Of a stretch of 10,000 nt of DNA, positions 1-5,657 are shown piece by piece. Within the stretch, counting starts at the first letter, position 1, and each line of letters opens with the position of its first letter. This stretch comes from Asticcacaulis sp. (GTDB lineage Bacteria; Pseudomonadota; Alphaproteobacteria; Caulobacterales; Caulobacteraceae): the NCBI RefSeq assembly GCF_020217185.1, contig NZ_JAIWNX010000100.1, positions 1-10,000 of the forward strand. Reading direction: 5' to 3'. A model generated the notes under the pieces. That model had not been told where the DNA came from. It was given only the letters and a program-made list of their open reading frames with translations, and searched no databases. Both the position numbers and the translations under genes were made by a program.

Positions 1-1
1 C

Positions 2-892
2 ACCGTCGTCGCTCTGGATTTCGTGGGTCAGGTGCGCTTTCGCATCAGCCGCGAAGTCCATTTCGCCATGCCTGACGAAGTGCGCGCCTTCGTGGCCGAA
101 ACGCTGAACACCCTGCGCCGCAAACGCCTGATCGACTTTGATCGTCTGATCGGCATGGGCATCGGGATGCCGGACGATCTGGGGCGGGTGCCCCTGCCCA
201 ATCGTCCGGACGCCTATGGGGTGTGGTCTGAAATCGACGTACCGGCTCTCTTCGCCGGCCTGATCGACGCCCCGGCGGTCGTGGAAAACGATGCCGCGGC
301 GGCGGCCATTGGCGAGATGCAGTTCGGCCACGGCCTGCAATCGCGCTCCTTTATCTATACGCTGATTTCCGCCGGTCTGGGCGGCGGTATGGTCATCAAT
401 GGCCACTATTTTCGCGGCGCGGATGGGCGGTCAGGCGAAATCGGCTTCCTGCCCATCCCCGGCGAAGCGGAGACAGAACGGACGCTTCAGGACGCGGTGT
501 CCCTCTACGCCCTCTATGCCCGTCTGACCGCGCACGGCTTCGCGGCCAGCGTCCCCGCCGATCTCGAAGACCTGTCACCGCAGGCGCAAAGCGTCGTCGA
601 TGCGTGGCTGGATGAAGCCGCGCAACACCTCTATATGCCGTTTCTGACGCTCAACTGCGCCCTGAACCCGGAGGCGCACTACATTGGCGGACGGATGCCA
701 GCCGCCATCATTGACGGCCTGTGCGACCGGCTGAACGCGCTCTATGCGCGCCTGTCCGACCGTCGCCTGCCGCCCATTGCGCCTGTGCGCCGCGCCGCTC
801 TGGCCATCGACGCCTGCGCCTGCGGGGCGGGCATCCTGCCGTTCAATGAGCGCTTCCTGCCGATCCGGGAAGCGCTCATGAAGTCGGCTTAA
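2..892 (+). CDS. ROK-family protein, probable NagC-type transcriptional repressor, 5' end outside window
   Basis: The reading frame is open to the left edge and closes with TAA at 890-892, so about 296 residues are visible and the N-terminus is missing. A GTG at 23 could be read as a start, but the frame upstream (reading TVVALDF) continues the ROK fold, so it is probably internal. Visible ROK features are the NDA motif (residues 96-98, at 287-295), the SAGLGGG phosphate-region loop (about 123-129) and the RSGEIGFLPI segment (about 143-152). The cysteine zinc motif (CxCGxxGCxE) found in ROK kinases and many ROK repressors is absent; the sequence after the GEIG segment holds no cysteine cluster. 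The lost part would hold the first beta-strand and, if this is a repressor, a winged helix-turn-helix. It converges with the sugar genes, so local control of them by an inducer sugar is plausible. A sugar kinase is the alternative, less likely without the zinc motif. Confidence 0.8.
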   Translation, partial: TVVALDFVGQVRFRISREVHFAMPDEVRAFVAETLNTLRRKRLIDFDRLIGMGIGMPDDLGRVPLPNRPDAYGVWSEIDVPALFAGLIDAPAVVENDAAAAAIGEMQFGHGLQSRSFIYTLISAGLGGGMVINGHYFRGADGRSGEIGFLPIPGEAETERTLQDAVSLYALYARLTAHGFAASVPADLEDLSPQAQSVVDAWLDEAAQHLYMPFLTLNCALNPEAHYIGGRMPAAIIDGLCDRLNALYARLSDRRLPPIAPVRRAALAIDACACGAGILPFNERFLPIREALMKSA

Positions 893-1402
893 TTACTGCA
901 AGATCACAAAATTGACGTAGAAGGGCTCAAGCGACTCCGCCGAAGCGTTGCGCAGTTCGATAGTGTCAAACTGCCCGTCCTTCACCTTGAGGTCCTTCAG
1001 CGGCACGTCATAGCGCACCCATTTGCCTTTCAGCCCTTTCAGCGTCACCTGGCTCTCATAGGCCTTTTCGCCCAGCCGCAGACGCAGTGACACCTCCTGC
1101 TTGCCCTTGGGGCCACCATGCACCAGAAGCGTAAGGGTCTTGAAATCCGGGCCGTTCAGCTTCTGCCAGGTCTGAAAGGTGAAAACGTTCCAGGCGGCCA
1201 TGGTGATTTCCACCGGCTTCTGATCTTCAAGTGGCACGGCCGGCGTCTGCTTGGCCCATCCGCCAATCCACCAGCCTTCCTTTATCCCATCGGCATAGGC
1301 GAGCATGGGGCCTTTCTGGGCGCGTGCCACACCGGCGGCCATAAGCGCCAGCCCACTCGCCAGTCCTGCGGTCAAAAAGCCTTTGCGTGTCAGTTCTTTC
1401 AT
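893..1402 (-). CDS. Small secreted protein resembling a CBM-like beta-sandwich domain
   Basis: The product is 169 aa. A signal peptide covers residues 1-28, ending AxA-like before Gln29 (VARA/Q). Its n-region reads TRKGFL, close to the Tat motif but with RK for RR, so Sec or Tat export is open. The mature ~140 residues look like the jelly-roll, galactose-binding-like modules found beside cellulases and other glycosidases: an aromatic YADGI..GWWIGGW opening, an LVHGG strand-turn (about 93-97), W128 followed by VPLKDL (133-138), and a final FYVNFVIL strand (161-168). No catalytic domain is attached. The start at 1402 is chosen because a GAGGAGG ribosome site lies 5 nt upstream and the signal peptide begins there; an in-frame ATG at 1456 would add 18 charged residues. 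It is the last gene of the - strand series and abuts the ROK gene stop to stop. The domain call is by pattern, not search; ligand unknown. Confidence 0.68.
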   Translation of the reverse strand: MKELTRKGFLTAGLASGLALMAAGVARAQKGPMLAYADGIKEGWWIGGWAKQTPAVPLEDQKPVEITMAAWNVFTFQTWQKLNGPDFKTLTLLVHGGPKGKQEVSLRLRLGEKAYESQVTLKGLKGKWVRYDVPLKDLKVKDGQFDTIELRNASAESLEPFYVNFVILQ

Positions 1403-1407
1403 GGTGT

Positions 1408-1414
1408 CCTCCTC
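1408..1414 (-). promoter_or_regulatory. Shine-Dalgarno site fixing the start of the CBM-like gene
   Basis: On the minus strand this reads GAGGAGG, 5 nt before the ATG at 1402-1400. It is the strongest ribosome site in the window and supports the shorter start over the in-frame ATG at 1456, which would lie inside a hairpin (1443-1462). Confidence 0.75.
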
Positions 1415-1442
1415 GATACGCCGGGTGTTCCGGTCTGGTATG

Positions 1443-1462
1443 AGCGCCTTTCGCAAGGCGCT
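1443..1462. repeat. 8-bp perfect hairpin between esterase and CBM-like gene
   Basis: AGCGCCTT (1443-1450), a TCGC loop (1451-1454) and AAGGCGCT (1455-1462) form a perfect 8-bp stem. On the minus strand it lies about 40 nt upstream of the CBM-like start and is followed by no U-tract, so it is a weak terminator for the esterase transcript; it could be an mRNA-end or 5'-leader hairpin. On the plus strand it is followed by TTTAAAT and could weakly stop transcripts entering from the ROK gene. Function is inference. Confidence 0.45.
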
Positions 1463-1478
1463 TTAAATGAGAGCAAAA

Positions 1479-1500
1479 TTTCGGTTCATTTTGACCGAAA
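1479..1500. promoter_or_regulatory. Inverted repeat TTTCGGT-N8-ACCGAAA, candidate operator
   Basis: Two perfect 7-bp arms (1479-1485 and 1494-1500) flank an 8-nt AT-rich centre. The 22-bp size and symmetry fit a binding site for a dimeric regulator, and it lies 77 to 98 nt upstream of the CBM-like start and just past the esterase stop. I see no convincing -10 box beside it. It could also be a small RNA hairpin in the esterase 3' end. No second copy was found by eye in the other intergenic gaps. Confidence 0.35.
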
Positions 1501-1530
1501 GCCGCTCAGGGTACGCATACTGAAATCGAT

Positions 1531-2997
1531 TTAAGGCCTGTCAAGCCATCCGCACACGGGCCCGCGCACATGCGTCGCCACCTGTGGCCCGGTCGCCATA
1601 AGGCGCAGACTATTGGCTTCGGCGCCATAGACCGGCCAGTCGGCCCCGGGGGTGCCATCGCGGGCAAAGCGGACCCAGCGCGCCCCCAGCTCCGGCCAGC
1701 CCGGCCCCTCCCCCGGCGGCGGGCGGTTGAAAACAAAAATCAGTTCAGAGCCATGATGCACCGGCTGATCCGCCGGGCGATTGACCTCAAGCTGATAGAG
1801 CCACACCTGCCCGCCCTTCGCCGTGCGTTGCCGCGCCAGCCAGTCGGCCGGACAGCGGAAGCTGAGGTCGGTAGCCAGCGTCAGATCGGGCGGCCCCAGA
1901 ACCGGGTCCGATTGGCGATAATATCGGGCTGCGGCTCTGGCACGCGGGCCAAAGGCGGCTTTCAGTTGGCTTTTCACGGTGCCATGCAGGCCCAGTTCGC
2001 GCGCCGATACGCCGATAATCACCGGAATATCCGCCCCTTCACCGGCGCGGAGCACCGCTTGTGGAGCACGCGGCAAAACCTTGCCGTCCACGGTCGGCTG
2101 AAGCCAGATAAAGCTGTCGTCGTCGATAGGCGCATCCAGCCGGTCGGCCGCCGCCTGCACGGCGCGGGCATCGGCCCGGCGCAGATCGGCCAGCGCCGCC
2201 GCGCTGTCGGGCTTTGCACCGCTGAAACCCCTGGCCAAAGTGGTCCCCAGCGCTTCGTTCTGCGTCAGGGTGCGCGCCGGCAGACCAAATTGCGGTGTGC
2301 CCGATTGCAGAATGGCTTTATGAAACAGCCCCTTCGCAGCGGGTGCCGCCAGCAGCAGCCCGACATCCTGTGCGCCGGCGCTGTGTCCGAACAGGGTGAC
2401 ATTGTGAGGATCGCCGCCAAAGGCCGCAATGTGGTCGCGCACCCATGTCAGGGCGGCGATCTGATCCATCAGGGCGTAGTTGCCCGACGCCCCGCCCTGT
2501 TCGGCACTGAGGGCCGGATGCGACAGGAAGCCAAACACCCCCAGACGATACTGGATCGACACCAGTACCACACCCTGCGACGGCAGGGCCGAATGGATCG
2601 TGCCTGCGCCATCCCCGGCGCGATTGGCCCCGCCATGAATAAAGACCATGACCGGCAGGGGCTTGACCGGCCTCAACTCCGGCGTGGCAACTTCCAGATA
2701 GAGGCAGTCTTCCGAAGCACCCTGCGCGGCCTTTTCGTTCCAGCCATAGGAGACCTGTGCACAGGCGGGCGCGCTCTCAGTGGCGTCACGCACACCCGGC
2801 CACGCCTGCGGCGGACGCGGCGCAGTCCAGCGCGCTTCGGCGACGGGCGGCGCGGCAAAGGGGATGGCCTTGAAGCGGCTGACACCCTCCTGCGTCTGGC
2901 CGCGCAGATCGCCTTGCGGCAGATGGACAATCGGGGCTTCCTGCGCCCGAACAGGCGTCGCCAGTAACAGGCCCAAGGCGAACATTATCCGTTTCAT
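1531..2997 (-). CDS. Secreted type B carboxylesterase (pNB-esterase/COesterase family)
   Basis: The product is 488 aa, near the usual ~500 of the family. Residues 1-18 form a signal peptide ending VRA before QEAP, so the enzyme is probably periplasmic or exported. An alpha/beta-hydrolase fold is shown by the oxyanion HGG (121-123), an EDCLYL segment (96-101) whose Cys98 probably pairs with Cys79, and the FGGDPHNVTLFGHSAG nucleophile region with Ser206. The likely acid is Glu334 (SARELG) and the likely base His415 (HHGSEL), so the triad looks complete. The nucleophile elbow is GHSAG rather than the commoner GESAGG, and the oxyanion loop is HGGA rather than HGGG. It would hydrolyse carboxylic esters; in this locus acetyl or other acyl groups on a carbohydrate or glycoside are a reasonable guess. 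It starts 15 bp after the kinase stop, so the two are almost surely cotranscribed. The start at 2997 has a GAGGCGG-like ribosome site. Confidence 0.9.
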   Translation of the reverse strand: MKRIMFALGLLLATPVRAQEAPIVHLPQGDLRGQTQEGVSRFKAIPFAAPPVAEARWTAPRPPQAWPGVRDATESAPACAQVSYGWNEKAAQGASEDCLYLEVATPELRPVKPLPVMVFIHGGANRAGDGAGTIHSALPSQGVVLVSIQYRLGVFGFLSHPALSAEQGGASGNYALMDQIAALTWVRDHIAAFGGDPHNVTLFGHSAGAQDVGLLLAAPAAKGLFHKAILQSGTPQFGLPARTLTQNEALGTTLARGFSGAKPDSAAALADLRRADARAVQAAADRLDAPIDDDSFIWLQPTVDGKVLPRAPQAVLRAGEGADIPVIIGVSARELGLHGTVKSQLKAAFGPRARAAARYYRQSDPVLGPPDLTLATDLSFRCPADWLARQRTAKGGQVWLYQLEVNRPADQPVHHGSELIFVFNRPPPGEGPGWPELGARWVRFARDGTPGADWPVYGAEANSLRLMATGPQVATHVRGPVCGWLDRP

Positions 2998-3012
2998 GCC
3001 CGCCTCGTCCGT

Positions 3013-3936
3013 TTAGCCTTGTTTCCACAGATAGGCGGCACCGCGCACGCCCGACGAATCGCCCCAGCGCGCCGGCGCCAGTTTGGCGTCCCAGCCGTCG
3101 GAAAAGACATAGGGCCGGATCAGGCCCGGCAGGGCGTCATAGATTTCCGGCACATTGGACAGGCCTCCGCCGAAAACGAAGACGTCCGGATCGAGAATAT
3201 TGACGATGGCCGCCATGCCGCGCCCCAGTCGCGACAGCAGGGCCTCAAAGGCCGCTTTGGCTTCGGCATCGCCGCTGCGCATGGCGGTGATGATCTCTTC
3301 GCCCTTCAGGTCGCGGCCCGTCGTCTGCTGAAAATCGCGCGCAAAGCCCGTGCCTGAGACCCAGGTTTCGAGGCAGCCGTGCTGACCGCACCAGCATTTG
3401 GGACCGGGATATTCGGCGGGTTGCGGCCACGGCAGGGGCATGTGGCCCCATTCGCCGGCAATGCCATTGGCCCCGTTGACCAGTTGCCCGTTGACCACCA
3501 AACCGCCGCCGCAGCCCGTACCGACGATGATGGCAAAGACGCTGGACGCCCCGGCGGCGGCCCCGTCAATCGCTTCGGACAGGGCGAGGCAGTTGGCATC
3601 ATTGGCCAGACGCACCGGACGGCCCAGAGTGACCTCAAGGTCTTCGCGGAAGGTGCGGCCGTTCAGATAAAGAGAATTGGAATTGCGCATCAGGCCGCTG
3701 CGCGGCGATACGGAACCGGGCGAGCCAATGCCGATACTAGAAGGCGCAACGGCCAGATCAGGATGGGTCTGACGGGCTTCGGCTTCGACCCGCGCGATCA
3801 GGTTTTTGACCAGACGCAGGGCCGCGTCATAATCGCCGGGATTGGGCTCACGCCAGCGGGCCAGAACGTCTCCGCGGTCGGACAAGGCCGCCGCCTCGAT
3901 CTTGGTGCCGCCAAAATCCACGCCAATATATAGCAT
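3013..3936 (-). CDS. mak: ROK-family fructokinase/mannokinase (Mak-like)
   Basis: The product is 307 aa, the standard length for a single-domain ROK hexokinase. Residues 5-12 (GVDFGGTK) form the first phosphate loop, Asp113 in ANDANC is the expected catalytic base, GTGCGGG (139-145) is the second phosphate loop, and the zinc site is complete with His165 (GEWGH) and Cys181, Cys183 and Cys188 (CWCGQHGC). The LPW after GEWGHMP, SGTGFA (194-199), NILDPDV and the closing GDSSGVRGAA resemble E. coli Mak more than NagK, as I recall those proteins. It should phosphorylate fructose or mannose with ATP in the cytoplasm, feeding hexose 6-phosphate to central metabolism; glucose or GlcNAc remain possible. 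It follows the permease, from which a perfect hairpin separates it, and precedes the esterase by 15 bp. The start at 3936 has GGGAG 8 nt upstream. Confidence 0.87.
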   Translation of the reverse strand: MLYIGVDFGGTKIEAAALSDRGDVLARWREPNPGDYDAALRLVKNLIARVEAEARQTHPDLAVAPSSIGIGSPGSVSPRSGLMRNSNSLYLNGRTFREDLEVTLGRPVRLANDANCLALSEAIDGAAAGASSVFAIIVGTGCGGGLVVNGQLVNGANGIAGEWGHMPLPWPQPAEYPGPKCWCGQHGCLETWVSGTGFARDFQQTTGRDLKGEEIITAMRSGDAEAKAAFEALLSRLGRGMAAIVNILDPDVFVFGGGLSNVPEIYDALPGLIRPYVFSDGWDAKLAPARWGDSSGVRGAAYLWKQG

Positions 3937-3944
3937 ACGCCCGT

Positions 3945-3967
3945 CTCCCGGAGTGTCTCAGCCGGGG
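3945..3967 (-). promoter_or_regulatory. Small hairpin overlapping the kinase ribosome site
   Basis: On the minus strand CCCCGG (3967-3962), a 10-nt loop and CCGGGA (3951-3946) can form a 5-bp stem plus a G-U pair. The 3' arm contains most of the GGGAG ribosome site (3949-3945) of the kinase gene, so the structure could lower its translation. The stem is short and GC-rich DNA makes such pairings common, so this is a weak call. Confidence 0.25.
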
Positions 3968-3980
3968 TCTTTTATGGTTG

Positions 3981-4019
3981 AAGAAACCGGGCGGTTCGCC
4001 CCCGTGACGAACCGCCCGG
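3981..4019 (-). terminator. Probable intrinsic terminator or attenuator after the permease gene
   Basis: Perfect 12-bp arms CCGGGCGGTTCG and CGAACCGCCCGG (3987-3998 and 4008-4019) enclose a 9-nt loop, starting 8 nt after the permease stop. On the minus strand the stem is followed by TTTCTTC (3986-3980), a modest U-tract. It would end or thin out the permease transcript before the kinase and esterase, or act as a stabilising 3' hairpin. No obvious new promoter fits in the ~50 nt before the kinase, so read-through is expected. Confidence 0.65.
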
Positions 4020-4027
4020 CAGCAGGG

Positions 4028-5377
4028 TTAGTGCCCGCCCGACACGCCTTCTTCGATGGCGTGCGTCGGTGCCTTGCGGCAGGCGAACGAGAACCACAGA
4101 ACATAGACGTAGCAGAGGAGCGGTGCGATGAAGCCCATCGACATGGAGCCGGTCATTTCCTGAATCTTGGCGAACGCCAGCGGCAGAACCGCGCCACCGG
4201 CAATAGCCATGCACAGCAGGCCCGACGTGGCCGAGGTCGGTGCGGTCGAACGCTGCAGGGTCAGGGTGAAGATGGTCGGGAACATGATCGAGTTGAACAG
4301 GCCGATCAGCAGGGCCGCGAAAGCCGGGATCAGACCGGTGGTCACCGGCACGCTGGTCAGGATCACATTGACTATGCCGGTCGGCTCAGACGGCACCATG
4401 TCCTTGGTGAAGATAACGACCAGCGACAGGGCGATAGCGCCAATGGCCACGAGCGTCAGCATGACGTAGTCGCGCACGACCTTCAGCAGGGCCGAACCAG
4501 CGAAACGGCCAATCATGGCGAACAGCATGTAGAAGGTGGTCAGGTGACCGGCCGACTGCGCTTCGAGGTTCAGGATATTGGCCTGTTCGAGGAACAACAG
4601 AAGGTTAAGCGAGATAGCGACTTCGGCACCGACGTAAAGGAAGATACCGATGGAGCCGAGGTTGGCCCATTTCGAGGTCAGGGCGGTAAACGGCGAAACC
4701 AGCTGGCCGGTCTTGGGGGCCGCTGCGGTGATCTTTTCGCGGACCATGAAGATCAGGGCGATAAAGATGACCAGAGCCACGCCTATGGCCATATAGACGT
4801 TGGTCACAAAGCCCAGCGCTTCTTCTTTCATCAGTTCGGTGATGACCACGTCCTTCTTAAAGATGTCACCGTTCAGCAGGAACGAGGCACCGAAGAAAAG
4901 GCCGCAGGCCGCGCCCAGTGAGTTGAAGGATTGCGACAAGTTCAGGCGAAAGGCCGAATCTTCGGGCTTACCCATCGAGGCGATCAGCGGGTTGGCCGCC
5001 ACCTGAAGCAGGGTCACGCCCGACGCCATGGTGAACAGGGCCACCAGGAACACGGTGTAGATATGCAGCTTGGCCGCCGCGATGGCGATAAAGCATCCCG
5101 CTGCGATGCCACCCAGACCCACCATGACCGACTTGGCGTAACCAAAGCGCGACAGGAAGGCCGCCGACGGCAGGGACATAACGAAATAGGCGATGAAGAA
5201 GGCGAAGCCGGTCAGCATGGCCTGAACGGGCGTCAGGGTGAAGACGGTCTTCATGGTCTTCACGAGCGGATCGAGCAGATTGGTCACCACAGCCCAGATA
5301 AAGAAGAGCGTGGTCACATAGACGACGGCTAGCGCGAGACCGCTGCCGCCTTTGGCGGTGCTGGATGATTCAGACAT
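4028..5377 (-). CDS. FHS-family MFS sugar permease (GluP/FucP type hexose transporter)
   Basis: The product is 449 aa with about 12 hydrophobic segments, typical of the fucose-galactose-glucose:H+ symporter family. Family signatures include FFIWAVVTNLLDPLVK (25-40, Asp36 at the site of the proton-linked Asp in FucP), a slPsaaflsRFGYAKS loop (68-83), LLQVAANPLI (123-132) and RLNLSQSFNSLGA (144-156). FucP carries a Glu in the LETAANP motif, here replaced by Gln125, which argues against L-fucose and for a glucose/galactose/fructose/mannose/GlcNAc-type substrate. A hydrophilic stretch (about 168-188) lies between two membrane segments. It acts in the inner membrane; the kinase that follows suggests import of a free hexose that Mak-like enzymes use. 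The start at 5377 has an AGGGG ribosome site only 3 nt away, but no better start is near. A 280-bp gap upstream likely holds its promoter. Confidence 0.88.
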   Translation of the reverse strand: MSESSSTAKGGSGLALAVVYVTTLFFIWAVVTNLLDPLVKTMKTVFTLTPVQAMLTGFAFFIAYFVMSLPSAAFLSRFGYAKSVMVGLGGIAAGCFIAIAAAKLHIYTVFLVALFTMASGVTLLQVAANPLIASMGKPEDSAFRLNLSQSFNSLGAACGLFFGASFLLNGDIFKKDVVITELMKEEALGFVTNVYMAIGVALVIFIALIFMVREKITAAAPKTGQLVSPFTALTSKWANLGSIGIFLYVGAEVAISLNLLLFLEQANILNLEAQSAGHLTTFYMLFAMIGRFAGSALLKVVRDYVMLTLVAIGAIALSLVVIFTKDMVPSEPTGIVNVILTSVPVTTGLIPAFAALLIGLFNSIMFPTIFTLTLQRSTAPTSATSGLLCMAIAGGAVLPLAFAKIQEMTGSMSMGFIAPLLCYVYVLWFSFACRKAPTHAIEEGVSGGH

Positions 5378-5437
5378 ATACCCCTACCTGTAGGTTGCGA
5401 GTGACTTTTCACAGACGTTTTTTAGGCCCGCACCGAT

Positions 5438-5467
5438 TAAATAAATCAAATATCAAAAATCCAGCAA
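5438..5467 (-). promoter_or_regulatory. Candidate promoter for the permease gene
   Basis: On the minus strand TTGCTG (5467-5462) and TATTTA (5443-5438) are separated by 18 nt within the most AT-rich part of the gap, predicting a start near 5430 and a leader of about 50 nt. Another -35-like TTGACG (5548-5543) lies upstream but has no good -10. The match is loose, and alphaproteobacterial promoters are poorly predicted by eye. Confidence 0.25.
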
Positions 5468-5523
5468 ATCCGGACTTTTGCAATCGAAAAATTTAACGGC
5501 GGCGATCAAACTGCCATTTACCA

Positions 5524-5600
5524 ACAATTTCTTTCATTTGCACGTCAAATTGTCAGACAAGATAACGGCATTATTATCCACAGCTTTGACAGCGATGTCA
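5524..5600. promoter_or_regulatory. Cluster of short palindromes in the halogenase-permease gap, candidate operators
   Basis: Four inverted repeats fall in 77 bp: ACAATTT/AAATTGT with 16 nt between (5524-5530, 5547-5553), ATTTG-CACGT-CAAAT nested inside it (5536-5550), TTGTC-A-GACAA (5550-5560) and TGACA-GCGA-TGTCA (5587-5600). A -35-like TTGACG on the minus strand (5548-5543) lies inside the second. The area is noncoding and AT-richer than the genes, so palindromes of this size arise by chance more easily. They are 147 to 223 nt upstream of the permease start and could bind a local regulator such as a ROK protein. Confidence 0.35.
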
Positions 5601-5617
5601 TTACTACGCAATCAGGC

Positions 5618-5648
5618 AAAAGCGCCAGACGCTTCTGCGCTCAGGCGT
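5618..5648 (-). terminator. Candidate terminator after the halogenase-like gene
   Basis: On the minus strand the sequence 10 nt past the halogenase stop can fold into an imperfect stem: an inner GCGC/GCGT with an AGAA loop, then a bulged A, a T-T mismatch and an outer CGCC/GGCG, followed by TTTT (5621-5618). The other side carries A/T bases as well, so it might work in both directions. The stem is imperfect, hence a moderate score. Confidence 0.45.
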
Positions 5649-5657
5649 ATTTTTGGC

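Noticed and set aside
23..25. GTG as the true start of the ROK gene
   Set aside because: The frame is open to the left edge and the codons before the GTG read like ROK sequence; a start here would remove the first strand and phosphate loop of the fold.
1403..1456. Upstream ATG at 1456 for the CBM-like gene
   Set aside because: It would place 18 charged residues ahead of a normal signal peptide and starts inside a hairpin, while the 1402 start has GAGGAGG 5 nt upstream.
1118..1534. + strand open frame covering the CBM-like gene and its upstream spacer
   Set aside because: No ribosome site or domain, and the minus strand frame has a signal peptide and a strong ribosome site.
1570..2967. Long + strand open frame (465 codons) opposite the esterase
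   Set aside because: It mirrors the esterase, is rich in Arg, Gln and Gly as antisense frames of GC-rich genes are, and shows no recognisable domain; the esterase motifs on the other strand are unmistakable.
3842..4921. Long + strand open frame (359 codons) across the permease and kinase start
   Set aside because: Low-complexity charged composition typical of the reverse of membrane-protein codons; it overlaps two well-supported genes and their junction hairpin.
5383..5394. CCTAC-CT-GTAGG palindrome at the permease ribosome site
   Set aside because: Only 5-bp arms with a 2-nt centre, too short to fold as RNA and no other copy was seen; probably chance.
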